From: Solirubrum sp044628455
GTDB taxonomy: Bacteria > Bacteroidota > Bacteroidia > Cytophagales > Hymenobacteraceae
Length of the DNA stretch: 64,000 nt
Direction of reading: 5' to 3'
Assembly (NCBI RefSeq): GCF_044628455.1
Contig: NZ_JBIYZW010000001.1
Span: 1,674,001-1,738,000, forward strand
Positions 32,285 through 42,153 of the stretch are shown piece after piece (the stretch's first letter is position 1; each line of letters begins with the position of its first letter). Position numbers and translations under genes: made by a program. The notes under the pieces were generated by a model that did not search any database, had not been told where the DNA came from, and was given only the letters and a program-made list of their open reading frames with translations.

Positions 32285-34528
32285 ATGAACGAGCAAGTTT
32301 TACCGGCCGATGGCCCGCTGATGGGTGACCCGCTGAGCCGCGTCGACGGGCGGCTGAAAGTAACCGGCGCGGCGCGGTACTCGGCCGAATACCAGCTGCC
32401 GGGGCTGGTGCACGGCTTTCTGGTGGGCAGCACCATTGCCAAGGGCCGCATTCGCAGCATCGATACCAAGGCCGCCGAGCGGGCCCCGGGCGTGCTGGCC
32501 GTGCTCACCCACCTGAACGCGCCCAAGGTGCCGGGCTACGCCGCCAAAACCAACCCCGACGAGCCGCCAGCCATTGGCCAGCCCCTGCGCGTGTTCTACG
32601 ACGAGCGGATTTACTTCAACGACCAGCCCGTGGCCCTGGTGGTGGCCGACACCCTGGAGCGGGCCCGCTACGCGGCGCGGCTGGTGCGGGTGCAGTACGC
32701 GCCCGAGGAGCACCGCACCGACTTCGACGCCAACCGCAGCCGCGGCTTTCTGCCCACCCAGGCCAAGCGCAACCCCAAGTCGGCCCAGAACGACTACGAC
32801 CGGGGCCAGAAAGACGGCTACCAGACCGCCCCGGTAAAGCTGGAAGCCGAGTACGTGCACACTTCTGAAATGCACCACCCCATGGAACTGCAAAGCATCA
32901 CGGCGCACTGGGAAGCCCCCGACCGGCTCACGGTGTACGACAAGGTGCAGGCGGTGAAGGGCACGCAGCGGGCCTTCGCCAAGGACTGGGGCCTGCCCGA
33001 AGACAACGTGAAGGTTATTGCCACCTTCGTGGGCGGGGCCTTCGGCAACGGCCTGCACAACTGGCCCCACGAAACGGCGGCCATCATGGGTGCCAAGGTT
33101 ACCAACCGGCCCGTGAAGCTGATGCTCACCCGCGAGCAGATGTTCACCATGGTTGGCTACCGGCCCTACACCTGGCAGCGCATCGGCATCGGGGCCACGC
33201 GGGCCGGCAAGCTGGTGGGCATCACCCACGAGTCGGTGGGGCAAACCTCGAGCTACGAGGAGTTTACCGAGTCGACCCTGCAGCAGACGCGCATGATGTA
33301 CACCTGCCCCAACGTGTCGACCCGCTACCGCATCCTGGGCCTCGACGTGAGCACGCCCATCTGGATGCGCGGCCCGGGCGAGGCCACCGGCGCCTTCGCC
33401 CTGGAGTCGGCCCTCGACGAGCTGGCCCACTTGCTGGACCTCGACCCCATTGAGCTGCGCCTGCGCAACTACGCCGACCGCGACCCCGACAACGGCAAGC
33501 CCTGGTCGACCAAGTACCTGCGGGAGTGCATGCAGCTGGGCGCCGAGCGCATTGGCTGGACTCAGCGGCAACTCAAGCCCGGCACGGTGCGCGAGGGCGA
33601 CTGGCTGGTGGGCTACGGCATGGGCGTGGGCACGTTCGGGGCCAACCGCCGCGGTGCCAAGGCCCGGGCCCGCCTGCTGGCCAACGGCCACGTGCGCCTG
33701 CAAAGCGCCACCACCGACATCGGCCCGGGCACCGGCACGGTGATGGTGCAGATTGCCGCCGACGCGCTGGGCTTGCCAGCCGAGCGCGTGAGCTTCGAGC
33801 TGGGCAACTCCACGTTTCCCGAGGCTCCCTCGCAGGGCGGCTCGGCTACGGTGGCCAGCGTGGGCTCGGCGGTGGTGGCGGCCTGCGCCGAGCTGCGGAA
33901 GAAGTTGCAGCAGCTGGCCGGTGCGGCCTTCGCCGCGGCCAAGCCCGAGGAGCTGCGCTTGGACGCCCGGGAGTTGACACTGACCAGCAACCCCGCAGCC
34001 CGGCTCAGCTACGCCGACCTCGTGCGCCAGAACAACGGGCAGGAAGTGGAAGTGGTGGCCGAGGCCAAGCCTGGCAACGAGCGGCAGCAGTACTCCATGT
34101 ACTCGTTTTCGGTGCACTTTGCCCAGGTACGGGTGCACGCCCTCACCGGCGAGGTGCGGGTATCGAAAATGGTGTCGTGCGCCGACGCGGGCACCATTGC
34201 CAACCGCAAAACCGCCGGCAGCCAGATGATTGGCGGGGCCGTGGGCGGCATCGGCATGGCCCTGACCGAGGGCGCCGTGATGGACCACCGCTTCGGCCGC
34301 TACGTGACCAAGGACCTGGCCGAGTACCACGTGCCCGTGCACGCCGACGCGCCGCCCATCGAGGTGGTGTTCATCGACAAGCCCGATCTGCTGGTGGACC
34401 CCATGGGTACCAAGGGCATCGGCGAAATTGCCATCATCGGCGTGGCCCCGGCCATTGCCAACGCCATCTTCAACGCCACCGGCCGGCGCATCCGCGAGCT
34501 GCCCATCACCCCTGATCGGCTGATTTAG
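32285..34528 (+). CDS. paoC: Molybdopterin-binding large subunit of PaoABC-type oxidoreductase (set 2)
   Basis: 747 aa. VDGRLKVTGAARYSAEYQLP, TFVGGAFGNGLHNWPHE, WMRGPGEATGAFALE and catalytic Glu about residue 714 in KGIGEIAIIG. Same architecture as set 1 but the cofactor-facing loops differ (AFGNGLHNW against GFGSGLRPQ), so substrate range probably differs. Probably periplasmic with its Tat-targeted PaoA. Aldehyde oxidation is the most likely activity by analogy with E. coli PaoABC. Confidence 0.93.
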   Translation: MNEQVLPADGPLMGDPLSRVDGRLKVTGAARYSAEYQLPGLVHGFLVGSTIAKGRIRSIDTKAAERAPGVLAVLTHLNAPKVPGYAAKTNPDEPPAIGQPLRVFYDERIYFNDQPVALVVADTLERARYAARLVRVQYAPEEHRTDFDANRSRGFLPTQAKRNPKSAQNDYDRGQKDGYQTAPVKLEAEYVHTSEMHHPMELQSITAHWEAPDRLTVYDKVQAVKGTQRAFAKDWGLPEDNVKVIATFVGGAFGNGLHNWPHETAAIMGAKVTNRPVKLMLTREQMFTMVGYRPYTWQRIGIGATRAGKLVGITHESVGQTSSYEEFTESTLQQTRMMYTCPNVSTRYRILGLDVSTPIWMRGPGEATGAFALESALDELAHLLDLDPIELRLRNYADRDPDNGKPWSTKYLRECMQLGAERIGWTQRQLKPGTVREGDWLVGYGMGVGTFGANRRGAKARARLLANGHVRLQSATTDIGPGTGTVMVQIAADALGLPAERVSFELGNSTFPEAPSQGGSATVASVGSAVVAACAELRKKLQQLAGAAFAAAKPEELRLDARELTLTSNPAARLSYADLVRQNNGQEVEVVAEAKPGNERQQYSMYSFSVHFAQVRVHALTGEVRVSKMVSCADAGTIANRKTAGSQMIGGAVGGIGMALTEGAVMDHRFGRYVTKDLAEYHVPVHADAPPIEVVFIDKPDLLVDPMGTKGIGEIAIIGVAPAIANAIFNATGRRIRELPITPDRLI

Positions 34529-34585
34529 CTGGTTGTTCGTTTTTGGTGAGCTGGCGCCGAACTTCCCGACCTGTAGTCCACGCCG

Positions 34586-35371
34586 ATGATTGTACGCGCT
34601 ACGCCCAGCAGCTTCGTGTACCTGACCCAGACCGACCACGCCCGCGCATCGGGCCGGCTGGCCGAGCACTGGCCCCGGGCGCACTTCCCGGCCCCGGCGC
34701 GGCGGGCCGACGTGCTGCTGGCCATTCACGAGCACGACCGGGGCTGGCAGCCCCTCGACGCGGCGCCGTTCTGGAACTCTGAAACCCAGGCGCCCTACTC
34801 TTTTCTCGACTTTCCGACTTCGCCCAAGCTGGTGCACTACCGCGCCGGCCTCGACGAGGTGGAGGCGCTGGCCCCCTACGCCGGGCTGCTCTGCAGCCGC
34901 CACTACGCCGACTTTTTCAACCCCGCCGAGCCCGGCGCCGCGGCCGAATTCCTGGCCCACGAGCAGCGGCGGCAGCAGCGGCTGAAAACCTGGCTCGACC
35001 TCACTCCTGGCCCGGCCGAAGACGCCCTGGAGTATCACCTGCAGCTGCTTAAGTTCTGCGACCGGCTGTCGTTGTACCTGTGCCTGAACGAGCCGGGTGC
35101 CAGTAAGGCCGCTGAGCACCCCTGGTACCGCGCGGGAATTCCAGGTTCCGATTTCTTCGCCCACACCGGCCACCAGCTGCTGCAGGCCGCCTGGCTGGCG
35201 CCCGACCGCGTGCAACTCGCGCCGTTTCCCTTCGCCCAAGAGTTTGAGGTGACGCTGCCCTACCGCGAGCTGCCCCGCGTGCAGGTGCGGCAGCTGGGGC
35301 TGGCGCGCAGCCTGGCCGCAGCGCCCGAGCAGCAGCTACGGGTACGCATCAGCAGCCCCGATGCCGCTTAG
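34586..35371 (+). CDS. DUF3891 family protein
   Basis: 261 aa. Starts MIVRATPSSFVYLTQTDHAR and contains LLAIHEHDRGWQPLDAAP and LLCSRHYADFF. The His-x-His and His-Asp residues recall the metal ligands of HD-type phosphohydrolases, and the LKFCDRLSLYLCLNEP helix is typical of DUF3891. No signal peptide. Activity unknown. It follows paoC by 57 bp and may be read from the same transcript. Confidence 0.85.
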   Translation: MIVRATPSSFVYLTQTDHARASGRLAEHWPRAHFPAPARRADVLLAIHEHDRGWQPLDAAPFWNSETQAPYSFLDFPTSPKLVHYRAGLDEVEALAPYAGLLCSRHYADFFNPAEPGAAAEFLAHEQRRQQRLKTWLDLTPGPAEDALEYHLQLLKFCDRLSLYLCLNEPGASKAAEHPWYRAGIPGSDFFAHTGHQLLQAAWLAPDRVQLAPFPFAQEFEVTLPYRELPRVQVRQLGLARSLAAAPEQQLRVRISSPDAA

Positions 35372-35404
35372 TTGGACTGCCGAAACGGCTATTTCCCGGC
35401 GGTA

Positions 35405-37042
35405 TTAGCGCTGCTCGAGCTGGCGGCGCAGCTCCTGCACCTGGTGCTCCAGTTCCAGGGTGCGGAAAGTTATCTTGGCTTCCAGGTCGGCGTAGGCGCG
35501 CTCGAGCTGCTCGTGCAGCTGCTTTTGCTCGGTCACGTCGGTATTGGTGCCAAACCAGCGTACCACCTGCCCCTGCTCGTTGCGGATGGGTTGCGCCCGC
35601 GACAAAAACCAACGGTATTCGCCGTCCCGCCCCCGCAGCGGAAAAGTGTCTTCCCAGGGCTGGCCGGCGGCCAAGTGTTCCTCAAACTTGGTGGTTACCG
35701 CCTCCAGGTAGCTGGGGTGATGCACCTGCTGCCAGCCCCAGCCCTGCACCTGCTCGGGCGTGGTACCGGTGTAGTCGTACCAGCGCTGGTTGTACCAGTG
35801 GATGTAGCCAGTGGCGTCGGTCATCCAGGCCAGCTGGGCCATGTTGTCGGCCAGGGCGGTAAACTGCTCTTCCCGCTCGCGCAGGGCAGCTTCGGCCCGG
35901 CGCTGCTCGGTCACGTCCTGCATGGCCCCGATCATGCGCACGGCCTTGCCCTCGGCGTTGTGGGCCACGTGGCCGCGGTCCAGGACCTGGGCATACGAGC
36001 CATCGGCGCGGCGGTAGCGATACTCGTCGTGCCAGGCCGCCTGCCCGCTGTCGATGGCGGCGTGAATGCCGTGTACCACCCGCTCGGCGTCGTCGGGGTG
36101 CAGGTGGTCGTACCACCACTGCGCGGTGGGCTCTACCTGCTCGGGAGCGTACCCGAATACCCGGTAGATGGCCGGATTCCAGCCCACGGAGTTGGTTTCC
36201 AGGTCCCAGTCCCAGATGGCGTCGTTGGTGGCCAGCGACGCCAGCACATAGCGCTGCTCACTGCGGCGCAGCGCGTCCTCCGATTCGCGCTGCTCGTGAA
36301 TATCGGTGCAGGTGCCAAACCACTGCACGATTTCCCCCTCGGAGTTGCGAATGGGCCGGGCCAAGCCCAGAAACCAGCGGTAGTCACCAGCCTTGCCCTT
36401 AAAGCGGTACTCAATTTCGTAGTCGTTGCCGCTGGCCAGGCACTGGCTCCAGATCTGCCGTGCCCGCTCCTGGTCGTCGGGGTGCAGCAGGTTGTTCCAC
36501 ATTTCGGTGCCCTGGCTTTGCTCCACGGTGTAGCCCGTGTAGTCGATCCAGCGCTGGTTGAAAAACGTGTGGAAGCCGGCCGGGTCGGTCAGCCACACCA
36601 TCTGCGGAATGAACTCGACCACGGCCCGGTACTCGTCGTCGCGGCGCTTGGCGTCGCTCACGTCGGTAATGGTGCCCACGAAGCGCAGGGCCTGGGCGCG
36701 GGCCGAATCGAAATAGGCCCGGCCGGTGGCGCGCACCTGGCGCAGCTGCCCGTCGGGGGCCACGGTGCGGTACTCCACGTCGTAGGCGCCCGTGCCGCGC
36801 GGGTCCAGGGCCTGCTGCACCACGGCGTCCACGCGGGCGCGGTCGTCGGGGTGCAGGCAGCGCAGAAAACGCGGGTAATCCACTTCTTCGGCCGGCGCCA
36901 GGCCAAACAGCTCCTTGCAGCGGTCCGACCACAGCAGCTGGCCGGTCAGCGGGTTCAGGTCCCAGGTGCCCACCCCCGCGGCTTCCACCGCGGCTTGCAG
37001 GCGTTCGTAACTGGTGGTCTGGGATTCTTCGGGCTTCAGCAT
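35405..37042 (-). CDS. Stand-alone four-PAS-domain protein without kinase
   Basis: 545 aa. Four PAS/PAC units at about 12-130, 136-258, 265-385 and 390-512, recognisable by LHPDD/HHPSY helices and PAC ends such as FVGTITDVSDAKRR, WFGTCTDIHEQR, MIGAMQDVTEQRR and WFGTNTDVTEQK. It ends in a coiled coil (LERAYADLEAKITFRTLELE) that normally leads into a HisKA domain, but a stop follows and the next 33 bp reach the end of a convergent gene, so no kinase remnant exists. Presumably it signals by binding a kinase partner. Ligand unknown. Confidence 0.85.
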   Translation of the reverse strand: MLKPEESQTTSYERLQAAVEAAGVGTWDLNPLTGQLLWSDRCKELFGLAPAEEVDYPRFLRCLHPDDRARVDAVVQQALDPRGTGAYDVEYRTVAPDGQLRQVRATGRAYFDSARAQALRFVGTITDVSDAKRRDDEYRAVVEFIPQMVWLTDPAGFHTFFNQRWIDYTGYTVEQSQGTEMWNNLLHPDDQERARQIWSQCLASGNDYEIEYRFKGKAGDYRWFLGLARPIRNSEGEIVQWFGTCTDIHEQRESEDALRRSEQRYVLASLATNDAIWDWDLETNSVGWNPAIYRVFGYAPEQVEPTAQWWYDHLHPDDAERVVHGIHAAIDSGQAAWHDEYRYRRADGSYAQVLDRGHVAHNAEGKAVRMIGAMQDVTEQRRAEAALREREEQFTALADNMAQLAWMTDATGYIHWYNQRWYDYTGTTPEQVQGWGWQQVHHPSYLEAVTTKFEEHLAAGQPWEDTFPLRGRDGEYRWFLSRAQPIRNEQGQVVRWFGTNTDVTEQKQLHEQLERAYADLEAKITFRTLELEHQVQELRRQLEQR

Positions 37043-37075
37043 GCGAGTAAGAAATGACGGAAACGGCGGCTGAGC

Positions 37076-37438
37076 TCAGGACTGGGCCAGCTGCAGCTCC
37101 ATTCCCGACAGGAAATACAGGTTGAGGAGGCTTTGGCGGCCGTCGGCGGAACGGCGCAGGCGGGTAATCAGGGCACGGGTGCTTTCCTCGGCCAAGCTGA
37201 TTTCCAGGTAGGGCCGCTGCAGCAGGGCATCGCGCTGCACCGACCAGTGCCCGCTGGCCTCGGCCTGCCCGGGCAGCTGCAAGCGCATTTCCTGCCCCTG
37301 CAGCTGCAAGTGCGTGGCCAGGGCCAGCGCGCTGTCGGGGTTGGTGCGGTTGAGCACCCGGTCGGCAATGCGCCACGACCCCGCCAGAAAGTCATCCGGC
37401 AGCTGTTGCAGGTTGACGTCGAACAGCAAATCGGTCAT
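37076..37438 (-). CDS. Small hypothetical protein beside the PAS gene
   Basis: 120 aa. FLAGSWRIADRVLNR then GHWSVQRDALLQRPYLEISL and SLLNLYFLSGMELQL give an alternating strand pattern reminiscent of lipocalin-like folds, but no family is certain. No signal peptide. It ends 33 bp before the PAS gene on the same strand, so the pair is probably co-transcribed and this protein may belong to the same sensory pathway. Confidence 0.6.
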   Translation of the reverse strand: MTDLLFDVNLQQLPDDFLAGSWRIADRVLNRTNPDSALALATHLQLQGQEMRLQLPGQAEASGHWSVQRDALLQRPYLEISLAEESTRALITRLRRSADGRQSLLNLYFLSGMELQLAQS

Positions 37439-37735
37439 GCGGGCCAGTAGTCGGGGTCGTGGAATGCCAAAGGTATTGGATAGGCATCAGAACACGACCA
37501 CTCGCGCAGCAGCCACCGATACGTACAAATACGGACTCACTACCAACAAACCCCGAGGAAAGTTTAACCGCGGCACCGCTTTTTGAGCGCCCGCGCAGTA
37601 AGCCCCAGCCAAACTGACTGTTACCCCCGCCTGGAAAATTCCGCCGCCGCCCGCCCGCTCGGCACCAATTGAGTGGCGCCGGGCAACCTAACGTAAGGTG
37701 TGTATTGAATAGCCCGCGCCTGCTGGGGTAGCGCG

Positions 37736-38098
37736 CTAGCTCACCTCGGGCACGGGCGCCTCGGCGGGGCGCAGCTTGCTCAGCAGCAGCCCGGCCAGGT
37801 CTTCGCCCTCGGGCAGGCCCTGCTGGCGCCACAGCTCAATGCCCTGCTGCACCAGCACGAAGGCCGGCAGCTGGGGAGCCCGGAAGCTGCGCACCACAGC
37901 CGGATGGCTGGCTTCGTTGATTTTCAGGACGCGGATGGCGGCCCCCAGGCGCCCCTGCAGCCCGTCGAGCAGGGTGTTGACGGCCAGCAGCTGGGCCCGG
38001 CCTTCGCCACCGGCCACCGGCGGCAGCAGCACCAGCAGCATGGCCGGGTCGGGGGCCGGCAGCATCGGTTGGGAAGCAGGAACGAGGGACATCAGCAT
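37736..38098 (-). CDS. Thioredoxin-like protein lacking CxxC
   Basis: 120 aa from ATG 38098; the frame stays open to 38431 but that part overlaps the kinase gene and its promoter. AIRVLKINEASHPAVVRSFR then APQLPAFVLVQQGIELWRQQ is a thioredoxin fold with the cis-Pro (LPAF) but with no CxxC redox pair, so it is not a disulfide reductase. An operator-promoter pair (38121-38163) lies directly upstream with the same spacing as at the cbb3 genes, tying it to the low-oxygen block. Confidence 0.7.
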   Translation of the reverse strand: MLMSLVPASQPMLPAPDPAMLLVLLPPVAGGEGRAQLLAVNTLLDGLQGRLGAAIRVLKINEASHPAVVRSFRAPQLPAFVLVQQGIELWRQQGLPEGEDLAGLLLSKLRPAEAPVPEVS

Positions 38099-38120
38099 GG
38101 TTGGGGTACTTTTCCTGCCG

Positions 38121-38163
38121 TAAAATTGCCCGCTTCCCCGCCCCCGTCCCATGACATTCGTCA
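38121..38163 (-). promoter_or_regulatory. Operator TGAC-N4-GTCA and -7 element for the thioredoxin-like gene
   Basis: Palindrome TGACATTCGTCA at 38152-38163, then 23 nt, then CAATTTTA (minus strand, 38128-38121) as the -7 element, 22 bp before the start codon. The 23-nt spacing equals that at ccoNO, ccoI, the globin pair and ldhA. The kinase gene on the other side has its own GAAGTTTG at 38204-38211 without a matching operator. Confidence 0.7.
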
Positions 38164-38245
38164 GCCCGCCGACGTAATGCTTGTCAGGCGGGCCGGGAAA
38201 TCCGAAGTTTGAGGCCCGTAACGCCCGCGCTTTCCCCTGTCCCGC

Positions 38246-39821
38246 ATGCCCAGCCACCACCCCTACACCCTCGCCCTGACCGACATCCTGATCAACCAGG
38301 CCCAGGAGTTTATCGGCATCTACGACGGGGCGCAGGAGCAGTTTGTGCGCGTGAACCCGGCGGGGCAGCAGCTGCTGGGGGCGGCGGCCGAGGCCACTGG
38401 GCCCTGGCAGCTGCGCACGGCCGCCGGTCAACCCTGGCCCGAGCTGCTGGCCGAAGCCCGCCGCGCCGGCCGCTACGAGGGCGAGGTGTGCGTGGTGCGC
38501 CCCGCCGGCCCCGACCTGGGCGCCTACCTGGAGCTGACCTACTTCCAGGCCCAGGAGCGCCCCTACTTTCTGGTGCGCCTGCGCGAGCAGGGCCGCCTGC
38601 AGCAGGCCGAGCGCGAGCTGGCCCAGAGCGAGCGGCGCTTCGAGGCCATCGTGGCCAACGCCACCATCGGCATCATCGTGTGCAACCGCCAGGGCACCAT
38701 CGTATCAGCCAACCGCCTTTCGGAGCAGCTCTTCGGCTACGGCGCGGGCGAGCTGCCGGGCCAGCGCATCGAGGTGCTGGTGCCCGGCGCCATCAGCCCC
38801 CACCACCAGCGCCTGCGCGAGAGCTACAACGCCCAGCCCTCGGTGCGGGCCATGGGCGCCCACCGCGGCGATTTGCAGGCCCAGCGCAAGGATGGCTCGG
38901 TGTTTCCGGTGGAAGTCAGCCTGAGCTACTTTCACCTCGGCGACGAGCTGTACGTGGTGTCGTACGTGCTCGACATCACCTACAAGAAGGAAGCCGAGCG
39001 GGAGCTGATTGCCGAGCGCCAGCGCGTGGAGCGCCTCAACGCCGACCTGGAGCAGAAAGTAGCCGAGCGCACCCACGCCCTGCTCAACACCCTCGAGCAG
39101 CTGGAGCAGCGCACCGAGGAGCTGGCCCAGGCCCTGGCCGTCGAGCAGGAGCTGGGCGAGCTGAAGTCGCGCTTCGTGAGCATGGCCTCGCACGAGTTTC
39201 GCACCCCGCTCACCGCCGTGCTCACCTCGGCCACGCTCATCGAGAAATACCCCGGCAGCGACCAGCAGGACAAGCGCCTCAAGCACCTGCAGCGCATTCG
39301 CACCTCCGTCAACCACCTCAACGACATTCTGGAGGAGTTTCTCTCGGTGGGCAAGATCGAGGAAGGCAAGATTGAGGCCCGGCCCGTGGCCCTGGAGCTG
39401 GGCGCGCTGCTGGCCGACACCATTGCCGACGTGCAGGGCTTGCTGAAAGCCGGCCAGACCATTGTGCGCGACATAAACTGCCCCGCCCCGGTGCGCCTCG
39501 ACCCCTCGCTGCTGCGCAAAATCCTGGTGAACCTGCTCTCCAACGCCATTAAGTACTCGGGCGAAAACTCGCGGGTGACGGTGCAGGCCGCCTGCGCCGG
39601 GGGGCGGCTCTCGCTCACGGTGCAGGACCAGGGCGTAGGCATCTCGCCCGAAGACCAGGAGCACTTGTTCGAGCGGTTTTTCCGGGCCCGCAACGTCACC
39701 AACGTGCCCGGCACCGGCCTCGGGCTGTATATCATTGCCAAGTACCTGGAGCTGATGGGCGGCACCATTGCCCTGCGCAGCGAGCTAAACCACGGCACTA
39801 CCGTCACCATCGACATTCCCT

Positions 39822-39844
<23 letters not shown>
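38246..39844 (+). CDS. PAS sensor histidine kinase
   Basis: 532 aa, soluble. Two PAS-like regions (about 12-115 and 128-252, the second with RLSEQLFGYGAGELPGQRIE), a coiled coil, HisKA with SMASHEFRTPLTA (phospho-accepting His about 316) and HATPase_c with NLLSNAIKYS, DQGVGISPED and GTGLGLYIIAKYLEL. Overlaps the receiver-Crp gene by 23 nt, so kinase and regulator are translationally coupled. No haem or Fe-S ligand motif is obvious in the PAS domains, so the signal (oxygen, redox or other) is not readable. Confidence 0.93.
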
Positions 39845-40880
<1,036 letters not shown>

Positions 40881-40942
40881 GCGGCCGGCGTTTAGGCGAA
40901 AAGCCGGCCGCCTCGGGCCGAAGCGACGGGACCTTTCCCACG

Positions 40943-41030
40943 ACTCGACCTGGCATCCTGGGAAAAAGACTGCGGTCTTTTCGGGAAGTTGTCCTATCGT
41001 TTCCGGCAACTCGTCCTAATGTCTGCGGGA
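40943..41030. repeat. Four degenerate 22-nt tandem units
   Basis: Units at 40943-40964, 40965-40986, 40987-41008 and 41009-41030. The third and fourth align best (AGTTGTCCTATCGTTTCCGG, ACTCGTCCTAATGTCTGCGG), and the second ends in the same CGGGA as the fourth. It lies in a 356-bp gap between the end of the regulator gene and the end of a stress-protein gene; nothing else is recognised in that gap. Confidence 0.55.
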
Positions 41031-41236
41031 AAAGGCACTGGCGAGTTTCGCCCAGCGTACCGTTGTCTGGCCGAAAACAAGCCGGCGGAGCGGCGGCCCC
41101 CGGGAAGCGTCGGGCCGGAAAGCTCCGCCCGCCCTGCCAGGATTGGCGTGGCGCAGGTCGCTGCCGTTGCGCGAGTGAAGCCGGGTTGAAAGGCGCCGGG
41201 CCCTTCTCCCGTCCCGGCGCCTTGCCAGAAACTCCG

Positions 41237-42121
41237 CTAAACCGCTTCGGCCAGGGCAACCGGGTGCGCCTGCTGGGCGCAGCGCTGGCAGCAGAATGCT
41301 TCGGCCGGCGCGGCGGGCCGGGGCAGCACCAGCACCGGAATGCGGGTGTGGTAGGCGTCGGTTTTGGTGTAGCACACGTCGAAAAAGCGGCGCAGCGGGC
41401 CGGTTTCGGCGGGCGCGTACACCAGCAGCTGGGCGCCAATGCGGGCGCAGAACTCGCCGATGCCTTCCAGCGGATCGTCCTCGAGCACCAGCTTGCAGTC
41501 GACGGGCACGCCCGCCAGGGCTTCGCGGGTGTCGCGCAGGCCGCGCTTCACGCTGATAAGCCCCGGCAAATCGAGGCGCCGGTAGAAGTGCACCAGGTTC
41601 AGCTGCGCCCGCAGGCTGTGGGCCAGCTCGCCCAGCAGCGGCAGCGCTGCCGCATCGACGTGGCCGAAATCGGTGGTGAACACCAGCCGGCTGGGCAGAG
41701 GCCGCGGGCCGGCCGGCACCACCAGCACCGGGCAGGGTGCCTGCTCGGCGATGCGCACGGCGTGGTTGCCGTCGGGGGCCTGCTCGCCGCAGTCGGTGTG
41801 CTCCAGCGCCAGCACCAGCAAATCGGCCCCTACCTCGCCGATGACGGCCGGCACGTGGTCGTGCAAACAGCCCGCGCGCACCACGAAGCGGTAGCGGATG
41901 CGGCGGCCGTCCTGGCGCACCAGCTGCACGTAGCGCAGGCGCTCGGCCAGGATGGAAAGCCGCTGCCGGAAGCCGGCTTCGGCCGCGGCGGTGAGTTCGG
42001 CGCCGGGGTGGCAGTAGAGCAGCACCACTTCGGCGTGTAGCCGCACGGCCAGCTTGTTGGCGTACACCACGGTGTGCTCGGTGGCGGCGGTCAGGTCCAG
42101 GGGAACGAGGATGGTCTGCAT
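41237..42121 (-). CDS. Universal stress protein, tandem domains, Cys-rich tail
   Basis: 294 aa from ATG 42121, two Usp folds: MQTILVPLDLTAATEHTVVY with CPVLVVPAG closing the first, and SRLVFTTDFGHVDAAALPLL with IPVLVLPRP closing the second. The tail EAFCCQRCAQQAH is Cys/His-rich and could bind metal, unusual for the family. It starts 32 bp after the TauE/SafE-type gene and ends the cbb3-side minus-strand cluster. USPs near cbb3 genes are typical of low-oxygen regulons. Confidence 0.88.
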   Translation of the reverse strand: MQTILVPLDLTAATEHTVVYANKLAVRLHAEVVLLYCHPGAELTAAAEAGFRQRLSILAERLRYVQLVRQDGRRIRYRFVVRAGCLHDHVPAVIGEVGADLLVLALEHTDCGEQAPDGNHAVRIAEQAPCPVLVVPAGPRPLPSRLVFTTDFGHVDAAALPLLGELAHSLRAQLNLVHFYRRLDLPGLISVKRGLRDTREALAGVPVDCKLVLEDDPLEGIGEFCARIGAQLLVYAPAETGPLRRFFDVCYTKTDAYHTRIPVLVLPRPAAPAEAFCCQRCAQQAHPVALAEAV

Positions 42122-42153
42122 GCGGGAGGGCGGGAGAAGCCGACGGAAAAACG

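Noticed and set aside
32300..35239. A 979-codon open frame antisense to paoB/paoC and DUF3891
   Set aside because: It is a shadow of GC-rich codon bias on the opposite strand; its translation is His/Gly/Ala/Val-rich with no family features, while the plus-strand genes are clear.
38164..38211. Control of the PAS kinase promoter by the operator at 38152-38163
   Set aside because: The GAAGTTTG box at 38204-38211 is 40 nt from the operator, not 23, whereas the spacing to the thioredoxin-like gene on the other strand is exact.
38099..38431. Extended frame of the thioredoxin-like gene to 38431
   Set aside because: It would run through the operator, the -7 element and the start of the kinase gene; the ATG at 38098 fits the promoter.
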